Shown here in pieces: positions 16,422 through 25,596 of a stretch of 64,000 nt of DNA (position 1 is its first letter; the number at the start of each line of letters is the position of its first letter). Made by a program: the position numbers and the translations under genes. The notes beneath the pieces are model-generated. The model ran no database searches. It was not told the origin of the DNA and saw nothing but the letters and a program-made list of their open reading frames with translations. Source of the DNA: Lachnospiraceae bacterium (lineage in GTDB: Bacteria > Bacillota > Clostridia > Lachnospirales > Lachnospiraceae); contig JAFTPP010000002.1 in assembly GCA_017463255.1 (NCBI GenBank), positions 163,712-227,711 of the forward strand. Direction: 5' to 3'.

Positions 16422-17846
16422 CTATACAGTCTTTAATTTATTCTCAAGAATTTCTTTGATTACGGCTGTATCTGCTGTGTTTTTAAGCTCTCTCATACAA
16501 GCACCAAAGAGTGCCTGTTTTGCCTTTTCCTTACCATTCTTATAATCTGCAATGGCCTGGGCATTTTCTGCAAATACTCTGTCCATAATAGCTTCAATGG
16601 TAGAAGTATCTACTTTGGCATCAAGTCCGTTTTCTTTGCAGTAAGCAACCGGTTCAACACCCTCTTCCAATACTGCGGTAAGAATCTTTCTGCCGCTCAT
16701 ACGGTTTACTTCCCCGCTATCTACCATCTTAATAATAGCTGTAAGGTCTTTTGCAGTAATCTCTAAATCACCGAGAAGCTTACCGTTCTTACGTAAAATA
16801 CCCACACAGTCGGTAAGAATCCAACCTGCAACGTTCTTCGCGTCACAACCTGCTGCAACAACATCATCCAACAACTTACTTACGTTATGGTTATGGATAA
16901 GCATATCGATTTCTTTTTCAGAAATACCTGCTGCTCTGTAGCTTTCTGCTTTTTCATCGATTTCCACAGGTTTTGCTGCTTTGATTTTTTCTAACCATTC
17001 ATCATCAATAATGATAGGCATAAGGTTTGCATCCGGGAAATAGCGGTAATCCGCTTCTGTTTCCTTATTACGCATCGCAAAGGTCTTGCCGCTTACATCA
17101 TCGAAACGTCTGGTTTCCTGTACAAGCTCTTCTGTTTCAAATTCGATGGCATCCATATGACGCTGGGATTCGTAACGGATTGCTCTTTCAATTGCTTCAA
17201 AAGAAGCCATGTTCTTAATCTCTGTACGTACACCGAATTCTTCGCTTCCTTCCGGACGTACTGAAATGTTAACGTCACAACGCATAGCGCCTTCTTCACA
17301 TTCAGAAATACCGCCTGAACGGAACATGGATTTTAATTTGTTAAGGTATACTAATACTTCTTCCGCACTTCTAAAATCAGGCTGGGTTACAATTTCAATC
17401 AAAGGAACGCTGGTACGGTTAAAGTCTACTAAGGATGCTTTTCCTACGTGAACTAACTTACCTGCATCTTCTTCCATATGAATCTGCTTAATTCTGATAT
17501 CTCTTGTACCTTCTGATGTCTTTAAGGTCACAAGACCGTTGGTACAAATCGGATGATTCAGCTGTGTAATCTGGTAAGCACAAGGAAGGTCAGGATAGTA
17601 ATAGTTCTTCTTGTCAAAAGTGGTATATCTGCTGATGTCACAATTAAGCATAAGTCCTGCTGTAACAGCAAGTTCCACTACACGCTTATTCATAACAGGA
17701 AGCATACCCGGCATACCGCTGCAGGCAGGGCATACACAATCATTTGGTTCCTTAGAAGCAGAATGTCCGCCGCAGGAACAGAAAATTTTTGATTCGGTAC
17801 TAAGTTCAACATGCGTTTCAAGTCCGATGACAAGTTCATATTTCAT
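16422..17846 (-). CDS. gatB: Asp-tRNA(Asn)/Glu-tRNA(Gln) amidotransferase subunit B
   Basis: A 474-residue GatB of normal length. It opens with YELVIGLETHVELSTESKIF, has the Cys motifs FCSCGG and CVCPACSGMPG, the kinase-like core IHMEEDAGKLVH and DFNRTSVPLIEIVTQPD, EGAMRCDVNISVRP and RTEIKNMASF, and the C-terminal GatB/Yqey tRNA-binding helices. It phosphorylates the misacylated Asp or Glu on the tRNA before amide transfer in the cytoplasm. Its start lies 2 bp after the stop of the gatA-like gene, so translation is coupled. All key parts look intact, in contrast to the GatA partner next to it. Confidence 0.95.
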   Translation of the reverse strand: MKYELVIGLETHVELSTESKIFCSCGGHSASKEPNDCVCPACSGMPGMLPVMNKRVVELAVTAGLMLNCDISRYTTFDKKNYYYPDLPCAYQITQLNHPICTNGLVTLKTSEGTRDIRIKQIHMEEDAGKLVHVGKASLVDFNRTSVPLIEIVTQPDFRSAEEVLVYLNKLKSMFRSGGISECEEGAMRCDVNISVRPEGSEEFGVRTEIKNMASFEAIERAIRYESQRHMDAIEFETEELVQETRRFDDVSGKTFAMRNKETEADYRYFPDANLMPIIIDDEWLEKIKAAKPVEIDEKAESYRAAGISEKEIDMLIHNHNVSKLLDDVVAAGCDAKNVAGWILTDCVGILRKNGKLLGDLEITAKDLTAIIKMVDSGEVNRMSGRKILTAVLEEGVEPVAYCKENGLDAKVDTSTIEAIMDRVFAENAQAIADYKNGKEKAKQALFGACMRELKNTADTAVIKEILENKLKTV

Positions 17847-17848
17847 AA

Positions 17849-19033
17849 TTATTCACCTACCCTTTCCACACTTCCGGCAAGGCTAAGAAGTACATTTTCG
17901 CTAAATGCTTTTCCCAATAACTGTACACCACCGCTTACAAGGGCAGGTGTACCAATCAGATTTGCAACTGAAGTAAATACGCTTTCCTCAAATACAGTCT
18001 TAAAGGCATCTTTGATGTCATATGCTGTATACGCTTCCTTACTGCATACAGGAGTAAGAACGGCATCATACTGTTCCATAAGGGCATTAAATCTGTCTGC
18101 AATGACACGACGTACTTTAAGTGCCTTTCCGTAGCAGTCTGCATAGCGGTCCTTGGATAATACATCTGAACCATAGAGAATCACTGCTTTGGTAAGGAAG
18201 TTAAAGCCTTCTGTTCTGGTATTTACATATAATTCATCAATATTTTTATATTCTGCTGCACGATGACCGAACTTTACACCGTCATAACGGGAAACGTTAT
18301 TACAGGTTTCTGCGGTCATAAGAATCTGCCATGTGGTATTTGCAATGTCAAAAAAGTCAAGTGACACTTCTTCTACCACAACACCCAAAGCACGAAGCTT
18401 ATCTGCATATTCTTTTACACGTGCGGCTGTTTTGGCATCTGCCTTTTCAAGCAATTCCTTTACAACACAAACCTTCTTGCCGCTAACAGCCTCGTCTGTG
18501 TTATAGTTATAGCTTGTTTCTTTCAAAGAAGTACCGTCTTTTTCGTCATGGCCTGCAATCACATCCATGATTTCCTTGATTCCTTCTGCTTTTTTTGCAT
18601 AAACACCTAACTGCTCACCGCTTGCAGCACAGGAAATGATTCCGTAACGGGAAACAGTTCCGTAAGTTGGTTTTAAGAAGTCTACCTTAGAAAGAGCTGC
18701 TGCTCTACGGGTAGCACCATTCATGTCAACACCAAGTGCTGCTTTTACAGTACCGCTTGCAACAAGACTTGCTGCAGCACCTTTTAAGTTTTCTTCTTTT
18801 TCTGAGTAGTAGGAAAACTCACCTACTAAGTCAAGACCAAACTCACCCACCTGAGTTTTTCCTGCCATTACATATCCTGCATTTTCAAGACGTGTTACTG
18901 CTTCGGCACTAAACAAAGGTTTAAATCCTTCTAAGATACGGGAGCCTGCTGCACTCTGTGCATCTTTTACGAGAATGGTATCGTCAACTGCAATGTTTCC
19001 ATTCTCAGCTAATTTTACAATATATTCACTCAT
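17849..19033 (-). CDS. GatA-like protein lacking amidase catalytic serines (probable pseudoenzyme)
   Basis: A 394-residue homologue of GatA, which is normally about 485 residues. About 60 N-terminal residues are missing. The catalytic Lys region survives as ILVKDAQSAAGSRILEGF. The nucleotide-spanning GGSSGGSAA serine loop is replaced by KGAAASLVAS, and the usual GSDTGGSIRQPA reads GVDMNGATRRAAA, so both the cis-Ser and the nucleophile Ser are gone. The flanking family motif LKPTYGTVSRYG and the C-terminal half (NVSRYDGVKFGHR, EGFNFLTKAVILYG) are clear. The frame is intact and the ribosome binding site GAAAGGGG is good, so it is expressed rather than decayed. It sits between aspS-gatC and gatB, 13 bp and 2 bp away. 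It may be a structural subunit fed with ammonia from elsewhere. Confidence 0.85.
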   Translation of the reverse strand: MSEYIVKLAENGNIAVDDTILVKDAQSAAGSRILEGFKPLFSAEAVTRLENAGYVMAGKTQVGEFGLDLVGEFSYYSEKEENLKGAAASLVASGTVKAALGVDMNGATRRAAALSKVDFLKPTYGTVSRYGIISCAASGEQLGVYAKKAEGIKEIMDVIAGHDEKDGTSLKETSYNYNTDEAVSGKKVCVVKELLEKADAKTAARVKEYADKLRALGVVVEEVSLDFFDIANTTWQILMTAETCNNVSRYDGVKFGHRAAEYKNIDELYVNTRTEGFNFLTKAVILYGSDVLSKDRYADCYGKALKVRRVIADRFNALMEQYDAVLTPVCSKEAYTAYDIKDAFKTVFEESVFTSVANLIGTPALVSGGVQLLGKAFSENVLLSLAGSVERVGE

Positions 19034-19046
19034 CTTTTGCCCCTTT

Positions 19047-21122
19047 CTACTTTACAAGTCTTGGCACCTGCCAACTGTCTTCGCTACATTCAGGAGCCCC
19101 TTCTAAAAGGCTCTCCCGTGAGAATTTCTGTTCTCTTACGTCCTCACGTAAAACGTTGGTCATAGGCATAACGTGTACCATTTCTTCCACATTTTCAGTG
19201 TCAATGTTCTTAAGGGCTTCTTCGTATTCTTTCATTCCCTTAAAAATTTCCTGCATATCACTTTCTTCTTTTTCAGATAAAGATAACTGATTTAACTGCT
19301 GGTCATTTGAGAATGTAGAACGTTTTTCACTACGCGACTTCGCACTTCCTGTAGTAAGTCCTCTTGCGGCCAGTGCATTGGTATTTCCCAAAAGGTGTAC
19401 GTCCTCAAGCTGCTGGTTTGTAACCTCGCTTGGTGCTCCTAACAAGAGGTCCTGCGCATTACCGTTAAGCGGGAATGCAATAACTTCGAGAATCTTTTCT
19501 TCGTCTGTTAAAAGCATTACTGTACGGTCAATACCCGGTGCCATACCTGCATGTGGCGGTGCACCGTACTGGAATGCGGTATAAAGTGCGTTGAATCTGC
19601 TCTTTAATTCATCTTCAGAATATCCTGCAATTTCAAATGCCTTTTTCATAATGTCGATATCGTGGTTACGTACTGCGCCGGAAGCCAATTCAATACCGTT
19701 ACATACAAGGTCATACTGGTATGCTAAGATTTCTGTAGGGTCATCTCCCATAAGTGCTTCCATTCCGCCCTGAGGCATTGAGAACGGGTTATGGGTAAAA
19801 ATAGTATCTCCTGTTTCTTCATCGATTTCGTACATTGGGAAATCAACGATGAAGCAGAATTCAAAAGCATCATCACGGATTAAGTCAAGCTGGTCTTTTC
19901 TTGCAAGATAAGAACGGATGTGACCTGCTTTCTTTTCTGTATCATTCTTTTTATCATCACAGATGAAGAAAAGTGTTTCTCCTTCCTTCACTCCTGTTAA
20001 TTCGATAATCTCTGCTTTTTTAGCATCAGATAAGAACTTTGCAATAGGACCTGCGAATACGCCTTCTTTTAAGGTAATATATCCAAGACCGCCAAGTCCT
20101 ACTTCCGGTGAAGTTGCAAACTTTAAGGAATCTTCGAAGAACTTCTTAGACTTTCCTGTACAGTCAGCCACAATACCTCTAACCGGTTTTCCCTTAAATG
20201 CAGGGAAATCAACATCTGCAAAGAAATCGGTAAGGTCACAGATAATAAGCGGGTTACGAAGGTCCGGTTTATCAGAACCGTATTTCATCATTGCATCTGC
20301 ATAAGTGATACGGCGGAATGGCTTTGGCGTTACTTTTTTATCTGAGAATTCTTTAAAAGTATCGTAAATGACATCTTCACATACCTCAAGGACATCTTCC
20401 TGGGTTGCAAAAGCCATCTCGAAGTCAAGCTGGTAGAATTCACCCGGTGAACGGTCTGCTCTGGCATCCTCATCTCTAAAACAAGGTGCTACCTGGAAGT
20501 ATCTGTCAAATCCTGATACCATAAGGAGCTGTTTAAACTGCTGTGGGGCCTGGGGAAGTGCATAGAACTTACCCGGATGTTTACGGCTTGGTACGAGGAA
20601 ATCACGTGCGCCTTCCGGAGAAGATGCAGTTAAAATCGGTGTCTGCATATCAAGGAAGTTCTTTTCTTCCATTTTGTTACGCATATAACGGATAATCTGG
20701 CTTCTCTTTACAATATTGTCATGGTTCTTCGGGTTACGAAGATCCAGATAACGGAATTTAAGACGAAGCTCATCCTTACTAAGGTGAGAGTTTCTGACTT
20801 CAAAAGGAAGCATGTTATGGCTCTTACCTAACACTTCCAAAGTATCTGCCACAAGCTCTACATAACCGGTATCAATCTTGGTATTTACGGTTTCTTCATC
20901 TCTTTTATTTACGATACCGCTAACAGAAATAACTGTTTCGCGGTTAACATTCTTAAGTAATGCCTCATCATGGACAACGACCTGGGTTACACCTGTGTAA
21001 TCACGCAAGTCGATAAAAATAACACCGCCGTGGTCACGTACAACATCAACCCAACCTGCCAGTTGGACTGTTTTGCCTACATGCTCGTCGCGTATGTCGT
21101 TACAGAATAGTGTTCTATACAT
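19047..21122 (-). CDS. aspS: aspartyl-tRNA synthetase fused to GatC
   Basis: A 691-residue protein, about 100 longer than usual bacterial AspRS. Residues 1-100 are the anticodon-binding OB fold with WVDVVRDHGGVIFIDLRD; the RDHGG loop is the form seen in non-discriminating bacterial AspRS. Class II motifs follow: FRYLDLR, FRDEDARADRSPGEFYQLD, a GAD domain (residues about 300-405) and GMAPGIDRTVML. Residues about 597-691 are a GatC: SLSEKEESDMQEIFKGMKEY, then MPMTNVLREDVR and WQVPRLV. The fusion puts Asp-tRNA charging and transamidation subunits in one chain. ATG at 21122 follows TAGGAGGTTTTGTT. A T-box leader lies in front. Confidence 0.93.
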   Translation of the reverse strand: MYRTLFCNDIRDEHVGKTVQLAGWVDVVRDHGGVIFIDLRDYTGVTQVVVHDEALLKNVNRETVISVSGIVNKRDEETVNTKIDTGYVELVADTLEVLGKSHNMLPFEVRNSHLSKDELRLKFRYLDLRNPKNHDNIVKRSQIIRYMRNKMEEKNFLDMQTPILTASSPEGARDFLVPSRKHPGKFYALPQAPQQFKQLLMVSGFDRYFQVAPCFRDEDARADRSPGEFYQLDFEMAFATQEDVLEVCEDVIYDTFKEFSDKKVTPKPFRRITYADAMMKYGSDKPDLRNPLIICDLTDFFADVDFPAFKGKPVRGIVADCTGKSKKFFEDSLKFATSPEVGLGGLGYITLKEGVFAGPIAKFLSDAKKAEIIELTGVKEGETLFFICDDKKNDTEKKAGHIRSYLARKDQLDLIRDDAFEFCFIVDFPMYEIDEETGDTIFTHNPFSMPQGGMEALMGDDPTEILAYQYDLVCNGIELASGAVRNHDIDIMKKAFEIAGYSEDELKSRFNALYTAFQYGAPPHAGMAPGIDRTVMLLTDEEKILEVIAFPLNGNAQDLLLGAPSEVTNQQLEDVHLLGNTNALAARGLTTGSAKSRSEKRSTFSNDQQLNQLSLSEKEESDMQEIFKGMKEYEEALKNIDTENVEEMVHVMPMTNVLREDVREQKFSRESLLEGAPECSEDSWQVPRLVK

Positions 21123-21137
21123 AACAAAACCTCCTAT

Positions 21138-21180
21138 AAAAAATAATAAGTCCCGGGAATATTCATCATATTCCCGGGAC
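21138..21180 (-). terminator. T-box attenuator terminator in the aspS leader
   Basis: Perfect 13-bp arms GTCCCGGGAATAT (21150-21162) and ATATTCCCGGGAC (21168-21180) with a 5-base loop, followed on the minus strand by a T/A-rich run ending in six T. It lies between the T-box sequence and the aspS ribosome binding site, as expected for transcription attenuation. Confidence 0.85.
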
Positions 21181-21353
21181 GAGTAAACTAAGTTCTACCC
21201 GCGGTGCCACCCGCATTGATACCTGTGGTATCCTCTTTTCATATCTAATTGTAATAAAACCGAAGTGTTCCCAAGCTTACTACTCATCTCAAACGCGCTT
21301 TCAGTCGGTGACGCATTCTCCCTGACAGACTTTCCACAAAAGCCGAGTCTTCG
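21138..21353 (-). ncRNA. T-box riboswitch (tRNA-sensing leader) of aspS-gatA-gatB
   Basis: The minus strand at 21198-21217 reads AATGCGGGTGGCACCGCGGG, which contains the conserved T-box core GGGTGGNACCGCG that pairs with the uncharged tRNA acceptor end. The upstream leader to about 21353 can form a Stem I region, and downstream is the terminator 21138-21180. Uncharged tRNA should favour the antiterminator and switch on the operon. A GAC triplet in the leader could be an Asp specifier codon, but I cannot place the specifier loop with certainty; an Asn codon would also make sense for an indirect Asn-tRNA pathway. Confidence 0.9.
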
Positions 21354-21359
21354 TTTCAA

Positions 21360-21388
21360 ATAATAGCAAACCAAAAAACATTTGTCAA
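21360..21388 (-). promoter_or_regulatory. promoter of the aspS operon
   Basis: On the minus strand TTGACA (21383-21388) and TATTAT (21360-21365) with a 17-bp spacer: a near-consensus sigma-A promoter. It starts the T-box leader about 230 bases before the aspS start codon and lies 20 bp after the stop of the symporter gene. Confidence 0.85.
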
Positions 21389-21408
21389 CAAAGTCTTGTT
21401 TGCATTTT

Positions 21409-22809
21409 TTAACATTTTTCTTCTTTTTTCTTCGCAAAATACTCTTTCACTAATCTTGCCACCGTACCTGATAACAGGAATACACCGATTAAGTTAGGAA
21501 TCGCCATTAAGCCGTTGCAGGTATCGGAAATGCCCCATACAAGGCCTAAATCCATAGTTGCTCCTACAATTGCCACAAGGGAGTACACTACCATAAATGG
21601 CTTTACAACCTTAGACGAGAACAAGAATTCAATACAACGTGCTCCGTAAAGTCCCCATCCGATAATAGTTGAAAAAGCAAAGCAACACATAGCCACTGCG
21701 GTAAAAATAGAAACCCAGTTTCCATATGTGGAAGTAAATCCAAGAATAGTTAATTCTGCACCTGCTGCCTCACCAAAGGTAACGGGCACGCCACTGCAAA
21801 GAATAACAAGTGCTGTTAATGTACAAATAATAATCGTATCTGCAAACACTTCAAAGATTCCGAAGAATCCCTGTTTGACAGGTTCATTGGTATCAGCACA
21901 TGCATGGGCAATGGAGCCTGTACCAAGGCCTGCTTCATTCGAAAAGATTCCTCTTGATACTCCTTTTGTCATACTGGTAAAAAAGCTGCCTACCACACCG
22001 CCGGTTACTGCTGACGGATTAAATGCTCCGTGGATAATATTTTTAAATACGCCCGGCACATGATCTGCATTTAAGACTACTACTCCAATTGCCAGAATAA
22101 TATATAAAACTGCCATAAAAGGAACCAGCTTTTCTGAAACCTTCCCGATTCTCTTCACACCACCAAGTAATACACATCCCACCAATAACATAATGATAAT
22201 ACCGATTACGATATTACTGGTAGATACACTTGATTCCGGAATAATATTATAATTGGTAAGTGCAGAATTAATAGCTGCCGTAATGGTATTCACCTGGGTT
22301 GCATTACCGGTACCGAATACGGTAAACACGCCGAATATTGCAAATAACACTGCAAGAAAACGCCATTTCTTACTAAGTCCGTTTTTTATATAGTACATAG
22401 GACCGCCCACTAACTCGCCGTCCTTGTTACGTTCTCTAAAGTGTACCGCAAGAATTACTTCCGAAAACTTGGTACACATACCAAGAAACGCTGAAATCCA
22501 CATCCAGAAAACCGCTCCCGGTCCGCCGATTGCAATAGCACCGGCAACACCGGCAATATTTCCGGTTCCTACTGTAGCTGAAAGTGCTGTACAAACTGCC
22601 TGAAACGGTGTAAGTGCTCCTGCTTTTGCTTCTTTTTTCTCAAAAACCTTTCCAACGGTCTGCTTCATTGCCGTAGGAAACTTTCTAAACTGAATGAATT
22701 TTGTTCTGATACTTAAGAATAATCCCACTCCAATAATACATATCATTGCGGGAACACCCCAGATAAAATTGTTAATTACGGTATTCACCGATTCTACTGT
22801 TTGTAACAT
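21409..22809 (-). CDS. alanine/glycine:cation symporter family protein
   Basis: A 466-residue transporter with about ten or eleven membrane helices. Family signatures are RKFPTAMKQTVG near the start, SATVGTGNIAGVAGAIAIGG, GPGAVFWMWISAFLGMCTKF and the later SNEAGLGTGSIAHA. It is expected to import alanine or glycine with sodium across the plasma membrane. The ATG at 22809 follows AGGAGAAAAGT and starts 9 bp after the sensor kinase stop codon, so it is probably the last gene of the GH43-kinase-symporter operon. No terminator is visible before the aspS promoter. Confidence 0.9.
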   Translation of the reverse strand: MLQTVESVNTVINNFIWGVPAMICIIGVGLFLSIRTKFIQFRKFPTAMKQTVGKVFEKKEAKAGALTPFQAVCTALSATVGTGNIAGVAGAIAIGGPGAVFWMWISAFLGMCTKFSEVILAVHFRERNKDGELVGGPMYYIKNGLSKKWRFLAVLFAIFGVFTVFGTGNATQVNTITAAINSALTNYNIIPESSVSTSNIVIGIIIMLLVGCVLLGGVKRIGKVSEKLVPFMAVLYIILAIGVVVLNADHVPGVFKNIIHGAFNPSAVTGGVVGSFFTSMTKGVSRGIFSNEAGLGTGSIAHACADTNEPVKQGFFGIFEVFADTIIICTLTALVILCSGVPVTFGEAAGAELTILGFTSTYGNWVSIFTAVAMCCFAFSTIIGWGLYGARCIEFLFSSKVVKPFMVVYSLVAIVGATMDLGLVWGISDTCNGLMAIPNLIGVFLLSGTVARLVKEYFAKKKEEKC

Positions 22810-22818
22810 ACTTTTCTC

Positions 22819-25551
22819 CTAGTCTTTTTCTATGGCATTTAAAACTTCCTCATACGCCTTAACAAAGCTTTCTTTGGATGCCATAAGTATTTTTACGTTT
22901 TCTTCTTTGGCAGCGGTTTCAATTTCCTTGGCTGCTTCAGACATTTCCGTAGCACCTATCATAAGGGAAGTACTCTTAATGGCATGTGCTATAATCTGCA
23001 GATTCTTCCAATCCCCTGTTTCGAAGCATTCCTGAATCTGCAATATGTAAGGTCTTCCCTGCTTTTCATATATTTTAAGCATTTCCTTATACATGTCTTC
23101 ATTATGATTACAATAAGCAAGTCCTGCTGCCCAGTCGATTGCAGGCGCAATCACTTCGTTCCCTGCTGTAAAAGACAACTCCATCTGGGTTGACACTTCC
23201 ATTTTTTCCTTTGGAAGATGTTTATAAAGAACTTTCTCTAAGACCTCTGCCACAATTGGTTTTGACACATAATCAGCAAACCCTTCGGCAAGATATTTTT
23301 CCTGCATACCGGCAAGTGCATTGGCGGTAAGGACAATAATCTTAACTTCCCTGTTTTTACTTTCTGTATCTTTTCTTAAAAGATGCATGGTCTCAATTCC
23401 ATCCGGGTCAGGCATCATATGATCCATAAGAATCAAATCATATTTCTTTTTCCTGCATAATTCAAGGCATTCTTTGCCTCCGCCGGCTGTATCAATCCTG
23501 ATACCCGTACGTTTTAACAAAGCCTTAATCACTTCTAAATTCATGTGGTTATCATCCACAACAAGAATTTCTGCTTCTTGGGCAAACAAGCCCATCTTTT
23601 CAGCCTGTATCTTTTCCTTATCCCGTTTATACGCATCCCGGATGTTACCAATTGGAGTCTCATCAATCACTTGTTGGGGAATCACTACGGTAAAATCAGA
23701 ACCTTTTCCGTATTCACTCTGAACCTGAATGGTTCCACCCATTAATTCCACCAACTGTCTGGTAATATTTAATCCAAGACCTGTTCCTTCTATGTAACGG
23801 TTTTTCTTTTCCTCTAACCGTGTAAAACTTCCGAATAACCTGTCAATATCCGTTTTTCGGATTCCGATTCCCGTATCCGACACAGACATTTTTAATGCAA
23901 AGCCTTCTTCTGAACGGATTCCCCTTACGGATAACATAACCGTTCCCTCAAGAGTATATTTCACTGCATTCGACAACAGGTTGTTTAATATCTGACGGAT
24001 TCTGATTTCGTCTCCCTTTAATACAGACGGAAGGGATTCCTCAATCATCACCTTCATTTTCAGATTCTTACTTTCTGCCTTAAGCCTGATTCCCTGTGCT
24101 ACATCAGAAAGAAGGGTTGACACATGATACTCATTTTCCAAAATATCCATTCTGCCTGCTTCTATCTTGGAAAAGTCCAAAACATCATTAATCAGTCCTA
24201 ACAACAACTTGCTGGCATCTTCTACATTTTGGGCATATTCTTTGATAGCATCGTCCCTATTTTCCCGTAAAATCATCTCATTCATACCAATAATGGTATT
24301 AATGGGTGTTCTGATTTCATGAGACATATTGGCAAGAAATCTGGTTTTGGATACACCTGCAAGAATGGCCTCCTGCTTTTCCTGCTCGAGGGCAATCATA
24401 TCCCGTCCTGTTTTAAATGCCGCCATAAATAACAGAATAATAAGTCCGATACTTAATGCCACACCACCATTCTGTCCCATACCCGGCATAAAGGTGAGAC
24501 AGGTTTCCCAGATAGCCACTACCATCATGGCAATTAATCCTATGATGATTTCCTTATACTCCCGTACCTTACCGCTCTTAACATCAATCCCGATTGTAAC
24601 TGCAACAACGACTACCATCAGCACAATAAGACCATAGGCAATCACCATGGTGTCAATAAAATCTTTCACATTTAACACCTGTAAAGCCACAGAAACAACA
24701 TAATTTATGAGAATACATACTTCTACGGCGAAGTAAACTTTTTCATAGCGCTTTTTTTGCAGTCTGTCCATATAAGCCAAAAAAGGATACGGCACTAACA
24801 TGGTTAATAGTAAACCTACGATAGCTGCAACTGTTTGGCTTGGTAAAAAGAACTGTCTTACCCGGGACTCCGAAATCATGGCAAGGGAAATTAACATGGT
24901 TCCCAAACCCAGATAAGAAATGTCCACATGCTTTTTGTATACAATACGTAAGATTTGTCCTGCTACCACGATAACAAAGCTTACAACCAGCATAAACATA
25001 GACACAAACAATACAAGGGAGCATTCTCTGAAAAATCCTCTCCAGATATCGTGTTTATCGCCGGTATATACTTCATTCACCAGTCCGCCGTAAGTAGAGT
25101 CGCTGACAAGCTCAACAGCCAGAGTTTTTCCTGCATCCGTATCATAAATTCTAAAAAATACGTATGCGCTGGCACTGGTTTTCCCAAAAGGTCTGATACC
25201 TTCTGTGCTGTATTCGGTTCTAAGCTCACCATCCACATATACTTTCATATCTTCCTGTGAACTTCGCATACAAAACCATGTGTCCGACTGACTGGTGGGA
25301 AGAGTTGTCTCAATTCTTACTACTTCCCCTATAGCCACATCACATTTTCCCGGAACCGTAACAGCTTCTCTTGTACCATCTGCAAAAACTCTTTCCCACA
25401 AGCCTTCATATAAGGTACTTTCACCATCTAAAGCCGGATCTTTTTCTCTAAAAAATAATTCCCCGCAAAGAAAAAACAATATGACAGATAAGAAAATAAC
25501 CCCCAAAATTCCCCGAATGGGTTTCATTCTCTCTTTTTCTTTTATATTCAC
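22819..25551 (-). CDS. hybrid sensor histidine kinase (7TM sensor, kinase, receiver, Hpt)
   Basis: About 910 residues from GTG at 25551, which has GGGGG 8 bases upstream; ATG at 25527 is an alternative, and a longer TTG start abuts the previous stop. Order: N-terminal helix, extracellular domain of about 150 residues (WERVFADGTREAVTVPGKC onward, resembling 7TMR-DISMED), about seven helices (residues 180-390), dimerisation domain with H near 410 in NMSHEIRTPINTIIGM, HATPase (DTGIGIRK, GTGLGLNI), receiver domain with VVDDNHMNLEV, acceptor D near 709 in LILMDHMMPDPDG and YVSKPI, and an Hpt domain with H near 855 in IAHAIKSTSLMIG. It is a complete phosphorelay without a local output regulator. 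The GH43 lipoprotein gene lies directly upstream. Confidence 0.9.
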   Translation of the reverse strand: MNIKEKERMKPIRGILGVIFLSVILFFLCGELFFREKDPALDGESTLYEGLWERVFADGTREAVTVPGKCDVAIGEVVRIETTLPTSQSDTWFCMRSSQEDMKVYVDGELRTEYSTEGIRPFGKTSASAYVFFRIYDTDAGKTLAVELVSDSTYGGLVNEVYTGDKHDIWRGFFRECSLVLFVSMFMLVVSFVIVVAGQILRIVYKKHVDISYLGLGTMLISLAMISESRVRQFFLPSQTVAAIVGLLLTMLVPYPFLAYMDRLQKKRYEKVYFAVEVCILINYVVSVALQVLNVKDFIDTMVIAYGLIVLMVVVVAVTIGIDVKSGKVREYKEIIIGLIAMMVVAIWETCLTFMPGMGQNGGVALSIGLIILLFMAAFKTGRDMIALEQEKQEAILAGVSKTRFLANMSHEIRTPINTIIGMNEMILRENRDDAIKEYAQNVEDASKLLLGLINDVLDFSKIEAGRMDILENEYHVSTLLSDVAQGIRLKAESKNLKMKVMIEESLPSVLKGDEIRIRQILNNLLSNAVKYTLEGTVMLSVRGIRSEEGFALKMSVSDTGIGIRKTDIDRLFGSFTRLEEKKNRYIEGTGLGLNITRQLVELMGGTIQVQSEYGKGSDFTVVIPQQVIDETPIGNIRDAYKRDKEKIQAEKMGLFAQEAEILVVDDNHMNLEVIKALLKRTGIRIDTAGGGKECLELCRKKKYDLILMDHMMPDPDGIETMHLLRKDTESKNREVKIIVLTANALAGMQEKYLAEGFADYVSKPIVAEVLEKVLYKHLPKEKMEVSTQMELSFTAGNEVIAPAIDWAAGLAYCNHNEDMYKEMLKIYEKQGRPYILQIQECFETGDWKNLQIIAHAIKSTSLMIGATEMSEAAKEIETAAKEENVKILMASKESFVKAYEEVLNAIEKD

Positions 25552-25596
25552 CTTTTTATCCCCCGTTACAATTAATTCCCCTTTAATGTAAACCAA

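Noticed and set aside
17849..19033. gatA as a decayed pseudogene
   Set aside because: The frame is complete, the ribosome binding site is strong, and family motifs outside the active site are kept, so it is called a probable pseudoenzyme instead.
21195..21437. 80-codon minus-strand ORF over the aspS leader
   Set aside because: It covers the T-box core, Stem I region and promoter; the RNA structure explains the conservation.
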